Source: Ferrimonas marina (GTDB taxonomy: Bacteria; Pseudomonadota; Gammaproteobacteria; Enterobacterales; Shewanellaceae). From it: DNA of 64,000 nt. Under the pieces are notes generated by a model. That model was not told the DNA's origin. It ran no database searches and saw nothing but the letters and a program-made list of their open reading frames with translations. Where the stretch lies: NCBI RefSeq assembly GCF_900129905.1, contig NZ_FQXG01000003.1, forward strand, positions 448,249-512,248, read 5' to 3'. Shown here in pieces: positions 41,748 to 49,094 of this stretch. The position numbers and the translations under genes are program-made. Every line of letters begins with the position of its first letter. Position 1 is the first letter of the stretch.

Positions 41748-41755
41748 GGTAAAAA
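41748..41755 (+). promoter_or_regulatory. GGTAAAAA element
   Basis: A one-base variant of the recurrent GGTAAAAT element in a G-rich context, 27 nt before the ATG at 41783. Confidence 0.25.
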
Positions 41756-41782
41756 AGAGAAGTTAAACAGGGAGTTTTGAAG

Positions 41783-43486
41783 ATGGAACGTAGTGCAGTG
41801 ATAGCGTCGTCGCTTGAGCAGGGGTGTTCATTGGTGCAGGCCATATTCAGTGCCAATGGATTGAGGGTCCGACCAGGTCCGCCAGCAGTTTCCCGTGAGC
41901 GTTTGATCCGGTTGGCCAGAGAGATCCGCAGTGGAGAATCCCCTTCCCTTGGTGGGTTGGACGGTGAATTGGCAGACTTGACCAAGCTGGGCCTTCGTAA
42001 GGCCGATGTCCAAGATTTGCTGAAGGGTGCTGCGTTTGATCAGGTATTGGATATCGCGAAGGCCCGTAAGGGGAAGCGACAGCGAGCCAGTGGCCTTGCC
42101 TCTTTTATGTCTGAGTTCGAGACCTGGTGGTGCAGTGCCTTTGGAGACACTGGCTTGCCATACCACAAGCACCTGGCCGGCTTGGCCAATGCGCGCCTGC
42201 CATACCCAGGCGGTGAGCTGAAACGTCGTCTGGCCGGCTACAGGGCGGTGAAGCAATACTCAAACCAGGACCTGATGTGGGCGCTGATAGATCGGGACAA
42301 GCTCAATGCAAAGCAGGGGCGGGTGCGCTACATCAAGGACAAGTTGGCCGGTGAAGGGGTTGTGTTGCCGCCGAAGGTGAAGTTACGTGTTCAAGCCAGC
42401 TTCGCTGAGGCACCCATTCAGGTCTCGCTAAACGGCGTAGATATCTGTATTGCGCTTCCGTCCGCCGGTCCGTTGCAGATAGACGGCCAGTGGCCCGAGT
42501 TGTGGTTGCAACTGAGCCGTTGCTTCGACCAGTTAAGCCAAAGTCTGGGCTTTGAAGGGATAGTTGAGTGGCAAGAATGGGTCAGGCAGTTTCCGCGATC
42601 TATGGTACTGAGCAGGAGTGATTACGAAAGGCTGAAGACGAAGGGGCAGGGTAAGGCCCAGGAAGCCATCAAATTCACTCTGTCCTGGCCAGGGCGAGGG
42701 GGTGCCCATCAAGGCCTATCGGAGCACGTGGATGCACTGGAGCGGCTGAACAACGCAGCCAAGAACACGGACCAGCTTAGCTACTTCCAGCGAAAACTGA
42801 TCTACAGGGTGAAAAGAGAGTGCTTGGCTGAGTCTATGGCGCGGGGACAAGCGAGGCTGCTTGCGTTGGTGTGTCGTCGCGAAGAAGAACAACTCGGTTT
42901 ACCCGATCTTAGGCCGGCCAGGGAATGGTGGCCGAAGTTCGTTGGCGCCATGGGGCGTGCACCTGAGGGACCAGTGAGAGCACTGGTGCTGGATGCCGCA
43001 CAAGAGGCTTCCGTGAGCCTGGAAGCCGGTAGTGTGGCGCCAGTGGCGCGGGTTGATGACTTCCTCTGTGCGTTGACCCGGGGAGCATGGGCAGGACTGC
43101 GTGACACACCGTTGTTCGCCCTGTCGTTGGCTCTTTGGCGGGTCGACAACATGGCCGAGTGGTTCGATCCGTCGGCCTATAGTCGGGCTTTTGCTCATCA
43201 TGGATGGTCAACCGGGGGGGAGTGGGATCCCAGGCATCGCATCCAGCGCTTAGTGGGTACTGGTGCGATGGATGTGGTTGAGTACGAGCTAGACGGCCGA
43301 GTGTTCCATTTACCCAAAGCCAAAGCTGTGGCCCATCTGATACCGATGATCCGGGAGCGGACCCTGCAACTGCGCCACGTCAATGATCTGGAGTACCGGT
43401 TCGGCAGGCAGCACCGTTACTGCACTGTCGATATGAAGCAGTTGAGGGCGGATCTAGCCCTACTGGGCCTGCAGAGTGCCATCTAG
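41783..43486 (+). CDS. large hypothetical protein, 567 aa
   Basis: No family recognised. The N-terminal ~30 residues (SAVIASSLEQGCSLVQAIFSANGLRVRPGPP) look like a short HTH-type helical segment. A beta-containing middle follows (KVKLRVQASFAEAPIQVSLNGVDICIALP), then a long helical C-terminal part with many Trp and Arg, ending in a conserved-looking DLEYRFGRQHRYCTVDMKQLRADLALLGL. No membrane segment. GGGAG lies 9 nt before the ATG. It converges with the DUF262 gene (9 nt apart). Confidence 0.6.
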   Translation: MERSAVIASSLEQGCSLVQAIFSANGLRVRPGPPAVSRERLIRLAREIRSGESPSLGGLDGELADLTKLGLRKADVQDLLKGAAFDQVLDIAKARKGKRQRASGLASFMSEFETWWCSAFGDTGLPYHKHLAGLANARLPYPGGELKRRLAGYRAVKQYSNQDLMWALIDRDKLNAKQGRVRYIKDKLAGEGVVLPPKVKLRVQASFAEAPIQVSLNGVDICIALPSAGPLQIDGQWPELWLQLSRCFDQLSQSLGFEGIVEWQEWVRQFPRSMVLSRSDYERLKTKGQGKAQEAIKFTLSWPGRGGAHQGLSEHVDALERLNNAAKNTDQLSYFQRKLIYRVKRECLAESMARGQARLLALVCRREEEQLGLPDLRPAREWWPKFVGAMGRAPEGPVRALVLDAAQEASVSLEAGSVAPVARVDDFLCALTRGAWAGLRDTPLFALSLALWRVDNMAEWFDPSAYSRAFAHHGWSTGGEWDPRHRIQRLVGTGAMDVVEYELDGRVFHLPKAKAVAHLIPMIRERTLQLRHVNDLEYRFGRQHRYCTVDMKQLRADLALLGLQSAI

Positions 43487-43495
43487 TCCGAGTTT

Positions 43496-44026
43496 TTAGG
43501 CCCGCTCGTTCGCTTGGTGGGGTGTACCACCAAATGCCAACAGGTTGTAGAGTTCGCGGATCTTGCCCTCATCCCAGAGGGCCGACTCGCGATGGGCAAA
43601 CTTGGTGCGCAAGAAACGGTGACGCTCGGTGCGGTTGAGATCATCCCAGTAAAGGCCATGCAAGGGCATTTGATTGGTCCAGAACATTTCCAGGCCAGTC
43701 AGGCGCTGCTGGCCATCAATGAGCCAACCGGAGAAACGCACCGGTCCATTATCGTCCCACTCGGAGGCATGGATGTTAAACGTCCCGATGTCGATGCCCA
43801 CACAGACGCTGTGCAAAAACCGTTGTTGCTGATCTGGAGCCCATACAGCCTGGCGTTGGAACTCAGGCAGCGGGAATCCGCAAGCGTAGCGCTTGCCCGG
43901 GCATTCGTCGTAGCGCCCTTTATCACCGTCTTGCTTGAGGTGATTGATCAGGTTCTCATGCAGAAACTGCAACGACGTTTCGTGAGTTTTGCCCGCGTCA
44001 ATGGGTTGAGGGAGACGGTATTCCAT
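43496..44026 (-). CDS. DUF262 (ParB-like/GmrSD N-terminal) protein, 176 aa
   Basis: It carries the DUF262 pattern: FPLPEFQRQAVWAPDQQQRFLHSVCVGIDIGTFNIHA, then WLIDGQQRLTGLEMFW with the DGQQR motif. The fold is ParB/sulfiredoxin-like, and in GmrSD restriction systems it is the nucleotide-dependent N-terminal half. Here the HNH (DUF1524) partner is absent, so this is a solo, short version. Its promoter carries the recurrent repeat. Confidence 0.75.
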   Translation of the reverse strand: MEYRLPQPIDAGKTHETSLQFLHENLINHLKQDGDKGRYDECPGKRYACGFPLPEFQRQAVWAPDQQQRFLHSVCVGIDIGTFNIHASEWDDNGPVRFSGWLIDGQQRLTGLEMFWTNQMPLHGLYWDDLNRTERHRFLRTKFAHRESALWDEGKIRELYNLLAFGGTPHQANERA

Positions 44027-44055
44027 GATCCGGCCTTGAGTTGAAGTGTTGGCGG

Positions 44056-44085
44056 TATATTAAAGTATATTGCTGGTCTGCGCAA
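44056..44085 (-). promoter_or_regulatory. promoter with TATAT-TAAA-GTATA operator
   Basis: On the minus strand, TTGCGC (44080-44085), a 17-bp spacer and TAATAT (44057-44062) lie ~30 nt before the DUF262 start. The repeat at 44056-44069 covers the -10. Confidence 0.55.
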
Positions 44086-44152
44086 TGACTTCGACCAGAG
44101 TCATGGCCAGCTTGGCTTCAGGGCCGATTTGCGCAATGTAGATCGGCCCTCC

Positions 44153-44160
44153 GGTAAAAT
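44153..44160 (+). promoter_or_regulatory. GGTAAAAT element
   Basis: The octamer lies 45 nt before the RCC1 lipoprotein start, with no good -35. Confidence 0.35.
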
Positions 44161-44205
44161 GAAGACATCGAGTAGTGCGGCAATTGGGGCCGCTAAGGAT
44201 GTCTT

Positions 44206-46548
44206 ATGTTTAGGAAGCATTATGTTGGTTGGGCCGTATTGCCGCTGTTGGCGGCGTGTAGCGGTGATCCCACCATTGCTGAGACTCCCCAACTTCCCGA
44301 GGTGCCGGAGCCGGCGCCCATTTGCTCGGTACCGGAGACCCAAAGTGAGAACCGGGCCGACGGCTCGGTCTGGGAGCAAGCCTGTACCGATGACGGTAAC
44401 TGGGGTGCTTGGTTGATGGTGCAGCCGCCATGGGAGTGCACCCCGAATGCCATGGAGTCTGACAGTCGAGACGACGGCTCAGTATGGGAGCGTTCCTGTA
44501 GTGCGGAGGGCGCTTGGGGCGGATGGGAGATGACCATCGAGCCCTGGGAGTGCTTTCCGGGAGACGAAGAACAGGAAGTCCGTTCTGACGGCTCGACCTG
44601 GTCCAGGAACTGTACCGATAGTGGCCGTTGGCCGGTGTGGGAGATGCTGATCCCGCCGGCGACCCGGGATGTCGAATTGAGCTTTAACCACCCTGCTAGC
44701 ATGCTGGTTGGCCAGTCTCTGGTGGGTCCTTCCTCGGGACCGGGGATGAGTGAATACCTCTCTACTGATGAGTACGTGTTGTTCATCAACGGTGAGCAGG
44801 CACAGGTCGACCCGTTCTCCATTCATGGCAAAGTGGTCGTTGAGTTGACTACCGGTGACGTGGTACGGGTCGAGTCCAAGTACAAGCAGCCGCTCAACCT
44901 GGCCAAGATGTCCGGTACCTATGTGGTGGAGGGCGAGGCTCTGCTGGATGGATTTGCAGTGCAGTTGCCAGTGGATCTCTCCAACACTGACTTCACCTGG
45001 GTAACCATTGAGGACAATGGTGAAATCGACAATGTGAAGGTACTTGGAGAAGAGGTTGACCGGGTCGGTGAGGACTATTGGCATACCTTCGTGCCGAAGG
45101 ACAACGAGTACGATGCCGAGATCCTGACTGATCAAACCGTGTTTACCATCGACAAGGTAATTGCAGAAGGTGAGAACCAGAACTACCAGGTGCCGAAGGC
45201 TGACGATGATATCGATGCCGATGAGTTCTGGTGGATCCGTGATGAGAGCATTCATGGCCAGAAGTTTGAGCGTCATTGGGACAAGATCGTAGCGGCCGGC
45301 CGTGCCTTTGGTGCTCTGCATCGCGACGGTTTCGTCGTCACCTGGGGCAGTAGCGGCCGTGGCGGAGACAGTTCTGCCCATGCCGATCTGCTTGCGGACG
45401 GTGTGAAGGACTTGTTTGCCCTGACCGAAGGGATGGTGGCTCTGCGAAATGATGGCCAGGTGGTCGTCTGGGGCGATGCCAGTAAGGGGGTCGACGCCTC
45501 TGCTGTGGCGGATGAGCTCTACGACATCACCAAGATCGTGGTCGGTACCGATGCTGTGGCCGCCATCCGCGCCGATGGTCGGGCCTTTGCCTTTGGTAAC
45601 GTTGAGAAGGGCGGTGACAGCACTGCGGTCCAGGAACAACTGGTTGACGTGGTTGATGTGTTTGCCGGGGACAACGCCTTTGCGGCGCTGCGCAGCGACG
45701 GAACCGTCGTGACCTGGGGTGATCCGGACAAGGGCGGCGACAGCTCTGTGGTGCAGGACCAGCTCGTGGATGTTATCCAGATCTTCGGTAACAGCACCAC
45801 CTTCACTGCCCGAACCCGTGATGGCCGGTTCGTGGCTTGGGGCGCGTACCCGGATCTCACTTCGATTGAGCACCAGATGCCGGAGTTGATCCGTATCAAT
45901 CATAACCAAGATGCCTTTGTGGGTACCCTGCGTGATCACTCCTTGATTGCCTGGGGCCGCCCGGATGTGGGTGGTGACATCAGCGAGTTTGATCATGAGC
46001 TGTATGACATCGTTCAGACCGCGGCCTCCCGTTGGGCCTTCGCTGCACTGCGTAGGGACGGCGCGGTATTCACCTGGGGCAGTGGCTCCTACGGCGGTGA
46101 CACCAGCCTGGTGGACCACCAGTTGTTTGACGTGAAGAAGTTGGTTGGCGTCCCGTACGCGATCACCGCAATCCGTGATGATGGCACCCTGATCCCCTGG
46201 GGCGGGGTGAACCGCTGCGGCGACCTGCCAGACGGCGTGGAGTCCATCCCGGATGTGGTGGACGTGGGGTCGTCACTGTTTGCCTGTGTCGCGATCCACT
46301 CCGACGGAACCACGACCTCCTGGGGCGACCGGGTCTACGGTGCCAACCAGGACAATGTCGAGCACATGCTCGAGCAGGTTGTGAAGGTGTATGGTACCCA
46401 GCAGGCCGTAGTAGCCTTGCGGGCCGACGGCCAGATGGTCTCTTGGGGCCGTGGCGGTAATGGTGGTAACTCCGACTCCGTGGCTCACATTATCCGCCCT
46501 CAGCTGTGGGCTGAAGAGCAGGCAGCGGCGGAGTCCGAATCCCCGTAA
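44206..46548 (+). CDS. lipoprotein with Trp/Cys modules and RCC1-like repeats, 780 aa
   Basis: The lipobox LAAC at residues ~15-18 predicts a lipid-anchored envelope protein. Residues ~38-155 hold three Cys/Trp modules of the form R-x-DGSxWE-x-x-C-x-x-x-G-x-WG-x-W-x-x-x-x-x-PWEC. A ~200-residue beta region follows. From ~365 there are ten repeats of about 40-50 residues with AFAALRSDGTVVTWGDPDKGGDS as consensus, an RCC1-type propeller blade pattern. The first modules resemble the C-termini of the three secreted Trp/Cys-rich proteins. Probably a surface binding protein. It ends at a terminator. Confidence 0.75.
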   Translation: MFRKHYVGWAVLPLLAACSGDPTIAETPQLPEVPEPAPICSVPETQSENRADGSVWEQACTDDGNWGAWLMVQPPWECTPNAMESDSRDDGSVWERSCSAEGAWGGWEMTIEPWECFPGDEEQEVRSDGSTWSRNCTDSGRWPVWEMLIPPATRDVELSFNHPASMLVGQSLVGPSSGPGMSEYLSTDEYVLFINGEQAQVDPFSIHGKVVVELTTGDVVRVESKYKQPLNLAKMSGTYVVEGEALLDGFAVQLPVDLSNTDFTWVTIEDNGEIDNVKVLGEEVDRVGEDYWHTFVPKDNEYDAEILTDQTVFTIDKVIAEGENQNYQVPKADDDIDADEFWWIRDESIHGQKFERHWDKIVAAGRAFGALHRDGFVVTWGSSGRGGDSSAHADLLADGVKDLFALTEGMVALRNDGQVVVWGDASKGVDASAVADELYDITKIVVGTDAVAAIRADGRAFAFGNVEKGGDSTAVQEQLVDVVDVFAGDNAFAALRSDGTVVTWGDPDKGGDSSVVQDQLVDVIQIFGNSTTFTARTRDGRFVAWGAYPDLTSIEHQMPELIRINHNQDAFVGTLRDHSLIAWGRPDVGGDISEFDHELYDIVQTAASRWAFAALRRDGAVFTWGSGSYGGDTSLVDHQLFDVKKLVGVPYAITAIRDDGTLIPWGGVNRCGDLPDGVESIPDVVDVGSSLFACVAIHSDGTTTSWGDRVYGANQDNVEHMLEQVVKVYGTQQAVVALRADGQMVSWGRGGNGGNSDSVAHIIRPQLWAEEQAAAESESP
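45300..46500 (+). repeat. ten in-frame RCC1-like coding repeats
   Basis: Each ~120-150-nt unit encodes ALxxDGxVVxWGxxxxGGDSSxVxxxL. Units vary, but the W-G and D-G pairs are kept, except in unit 3 where the Trp is Phe (FAFG). Such tracts can recombine. Confidence 0.7.
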
Positions 46549-46560
46549 GGGCTTTGGAGA

Positions 46561-46602
46561 AAAGGCGCCCAGTGGCTATTCGTTGCTAGGCGCTTTTTTT
46601 TT
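46561..46602 (+). terminator. terminator after the RCC1 lipoprotein
   Basis: A 9-bp stem AAAGGCGCC/GGCGCTTTT (one G-T pair) with a long loop and nine T residues, 13 nt after the stop. Confidence 0.7.
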
Positions 46603-46838
46603 CAGATAGTGGTGAGGCGCCAGTGGCGCAGACACAGAAAGCCCAGCCCTGTGCAATAGGTGGTCGCAAGCACAGCGGCTGCGACAACATGGCCGCCAGC
46701 CACCAGTAGGCCGGTAAATGACGCCGCAATGCCGAGTCCATGCCAGGAAAAGAATCGATGCATCAACTGCTCTGTACGAGCCAGCTGAACCAGGCGTAGC
46801 GCTACAATGTGGTTCGGGGTGTGCAATGGCATGGGCAT
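46602..46838 (-). CDS. small membrane protein, 78 aa
   Basis: A basic, amphipathic N-terminus (ALRLVQLARTEQLMHRFF) is followed by two hydrophobic segments, LGIAASFTGLLVAGGHVVAAAVLATT and the end GLGFLCL. AAGG lies 7 nt before the ATG. It converges with the lipoprotein terminator. A longer frame on the same strand (46576-46869) is in another phase and looks like a shadow. No family recognised. Confidence 0.5.
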   Translation of the reverse strand: MPMPLHTPNHIVALRLVQLARTEQLMHRFFSWHGLGIAASFTGLLVAGGHVVAAAVLATTYCTGLGFLCLRHWRLTTI

Positions 46839-46897
46839 TTAAACCTTCGTGAACCAGGCCTGTCAGCATCCGGCCAGGTGCTGGCCAATGGGTGGAT

Positions 46898-47293
46898 TTA
46901 CCTGCGGGCCAGCGCTACCTGTTTGCGGTGGTCAGAGAGCCAGCCTTCCAGTGACATGGTGACGGCGCAGGCGTTGGACCCGCCGATGACGACCGAAGGA
47001 TCGGTCTGTGGCAGTAAGTAGTACCAAGACTTAGCCTTGAACAAATCGTCATGCTCAATAACGAAGTCGCGCATTTGCTGGTTTACTTCTTCGGCCCTTA
47101 CGATGCCAAACGCCCCCACGCGGTTGCCCATTTGGTCCCGGATCTTGGACTTCAGCCGTTCGAGCTCTTCGGCTTTGAGCCTGGACAGGAAGTAGCTTAG
47201 CTGGGGTTTCGAGCGAATGCGGCCGCTTTCGATGCTGTTCTGAATTGCCCGGCGCAGGCGCACTGGCAGGCTGGTTTCCTTTCCCTGGGTCAT
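46898..47293 (-). CDS. hypothetical protein, 131 aa
   Basis: A basic helical N-terminal half (LPVRRLRRAIQNSIESGRIRSKPQLSYFLSRLKAEELERLKSKIRDQM, shown with gaps) is followed by a more hydrophobic end (FKAKSWYYLLPQ... ACAVTMSLEGWL). ATG 47293 is preferred, with AAGGA at 11 nt; GTG 47332 is possible. No family recognised. Confidence 0.5.
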   Translation of the reverse strand: MTQGKETSLPVRLRRAIQNSIESGRIRSKPQLSYFLSRLKAEELERLKSKIRDQMGNRVGAFGIVRAEEVNQQMRDFVIEHDDLFKAKSWYYLLPQTDPSVVIGGSNACAVTMSLEGWLSDHRKQVALARR

Positions 47294-47424
47294 CGAATAA
47301 ATATCCTTAATTACTGCAGATAACCCGTTCACTTTACGACAGTTCTTCGCCTGTAGCCATCCGTCGCTGGATGCAAATCCCGAAGGTGTGAGTCATGCCT
47401 CGGATTTGGTATTAAAAACGGATG

Positions 47425-48054
47425 TTAAGCATGGGCATTGCCGGCTTCCTGTTTTAGCCAGTCCATGGTGTCGCCGATGAGTGTGGCATTCCCCCTTTCT
47501 AGGCGCTTGCACAAAGAGGTCCGGCTGCACGGCAGCAAGTAACGGTCACGAACCCATTGTGCCTGTTGTTGTTGGGTAGTCTTACCGCTGTAGCGCTGGG
47601 CTAACAGGGCCTGTGCTTGCTTGGGTTGTAAGCGGCTAAGTTCGAGGTTCAGTAATCGGCAGAGTAGGGGGGTTGAGCTTGGGAGGCCTAGCGCATCTCG
47701 GTCTAGTTGCAAGGCTGGCCTCAGGGCGTTGAGATTCAGCGCCGTGGGGTCCAGGCGTGCGAGCCCGATGCCGATATGGGCATCTACCCTGGGCTCCTGG
47801 GGCTGCCTGCGCAACGAAAGCAAGTTCAGCTTGAGCAGAAAGGCCACATCCAGCGTGGTGGTCGCCGTTGGCATCAGCAGTTGGAGCCGATCAGCGGTGT
47901 GATGCAGGCATTGGCCACCCAACTCGCTCAGGCAGTGGTCCAGTACCCCAGCGGTGGCCCGGTGCACCAGGCGATCCGTACTGTGGCCAGTCATACCCAA
48001 TAGCGCTGCCGTCAGGACGATTGGCCGGCCAGGGCCGGACATAGAGGCCCTCAC
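47425..48054 (-). CDS. SatD-like nucleotidyl-cyclase-fold protein with C-terminal HTH (tentative), 209 aa
   Basis: The layout resembles SatD-family proteins: a first strand (PIVLTAALLGMTG), a hairpin with ADRLQLLMPT where SatD has GDxFQ, an AFLLKLNLLSLRR helix and the strand DAHIGIGLARL. The C-terminal ~60 residues (YSGKTTQQQQAQWVRDRYLLPCSRTSLCKRLERG) look like a helix-turn-helix. The match is by pattern only. The GTG overlaps the phosphoesterase stop (GTGA), so the two are coupled. Confidence 0.4.
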   Translation of the reverse strand: MRASMSGPGRPIVLTAALLGMTGHSTDRLVHRATAGVLDHCLSELGGQCLHHTADRLQLLMPTATTTLDVAFLLKLNLLSLRRQPQEPRVDAHIGIGLARLDPTALNLNALRPALQLDRDALGLPSSTPLLCRLLNLELSRLQPKQAQALLAQRYSGKTTQQQQAQWVRDRYLLPCSRTSLCKRLERGNATLIGDTMDWLKQEAGNAHA

Positions 48055-48998
48055 CCGATCGCCTCAGGTTCGTCATGGTATGGCTGCTTGCACAGTTCAA
48101 TCACCGGCTGCTTGCCCTCAAAGTGGAACGATGCTGCCGGATCCCAGCTGTACTCCGCGGTCGTCCTTTGCTCGAAAGCATCGTCGTCGGCCTCAGGTGG
48201 GTAGCCAAGGGCGTTGCTGGCGACCAGGGTGTCACCCATCCGGTATTGTTTGACGATGTGGGTGTGGCCATGAAGCACCAATTCGGGTTGGTTTACGGCC
48301 ATCCACTGGTTGAGATCGGAATAGAACCCTTTGGCACGGATCATCTCATTGCGGCTGTAGTTGGCAGGTTGCAGCGGCAACCCCTTGACGGAAGGCGCGT
48401 GGTGGATGAGGGCAACCACTGGGTATTCCGGGTGCCTGGCGCGCAGCTCGGAGATGGCCTGCGACATAGCGTCTAGGCACATGAGATGCTCGGCGTACGA
48501 GTCTTTGTAGTTAAAATGTCGGCCAGTTTCAGGGTTGGCAATGATCCACTTGTGATCGACGGAGTGTCGGTCGATGCGCTTACCGTCAATGGGGTTTTTG
48601 CCAGCGGAGTACCAGCAGGTAGTGCCGACGAAGTGGATACCGGCAATGGTCTTGCCGACCTGGGTGCGTAAATCCAGTAAGTGCACGTTATGGAGTTGAT
48701 GGCGGTGGAGGAATGCCTGCCAATTTACTGCGGCTTCCGCCAGAACTTGCTCGAAATACTCATGGTTACCGAGGATCATCAGCGTCGGTTTACCGGTGTC
48801 ATTGATCTCTTGCAGCAGCGGTAGCGCATCTTGCGGATAGCCGTTGGTGATGATGTCACCCGGGAGTACAAAGCCATCGAAGAGGCTAAGATCAACGCCC
48901 AGTGAGGTTAGGGTGGTGGGCTTGCCGGTCTTGGCGGTGTGGATGTCAACGTGGAGATCGTTGGCAAAGAAGAAGCGAGGGTTAGGTTCAGGCATCAT
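48051..48998 (-). CDS. calcineurin-like metallophosphoesterase, 315 aa
   Basis: It shows the five metal-binding blocks of the family: FANDLHVD, LPGDIITNG, ILGNHEY, LIHHAPS and LHGHTH. These enzymes hydrolyse phosphodiesters or phosphomonoesters at a two-metal centre. The substrate is not deducible; the Tyr/Asn-rich insert between blocks 3 and 4 (WYSAGKNPIDGKRIDRHSVDHKW) is typical of bacterial members. No signal peptide, so it is cytoplasmic. It is coupled to the SatD-like gene. Confidence 0.85.
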   Translation of the reverse strand: MMPEPNPRFFFANDLHVDIHTAKTGKPTTLTSLGVDLSLFDGFVLPGDIITNGYPQDALPLLQEINDTGKPTLMILGNHEYFEQVLAEAAVNWQAFLHRHQLHNVHLLDLRTQVGKTIAGIHFVGTTCWYSAGKNPIDGKRIDRHSVDHKWIIANPETGRHFNYKDSYAEHLMCLDAMSQAISELRARHPEYPVVALIHHAPSVKGLPLQPANYSRNEMIRAKGFYSDLNQWMAVNQPELVLHGHTHIVKQYRMGDTLVASNALGYPPEADDDAFEQRTTAEYSWDPAASFHFEGKQPVIELCKQPYHDEPEAIG

Positions 48999-49055
48999 AT
49001 CAACGTGTTGCTGGACAGCTTGTGCCTAATGTACCGGAACTGGTTAAAAAGCAAA

Positions 49056-49086
49056 AATTAAGGGTGCCAGTGGGCACCCTTAATTG
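49056..49086 (-). terminator. terminator of the Big2 lipoprotein gene
   Basis: A 13-bp stem AATTAAGGGTGCC with its complement and a 4-nt loop, 9 nt after the stop. On the minus strand it is followed by TTTT. Confidence 0.75.
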
Positions 49087-49094
49087 GTGGCTGG

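Noticed and set aside
44479..46119. Minus-strand open frame of 546 codons opposite the RCC1 lipoprotein
   Set aside because: The plus-strand repeats are clearly coding. The antisense frame exists because the repeats avoid codons that would give reverse stops.
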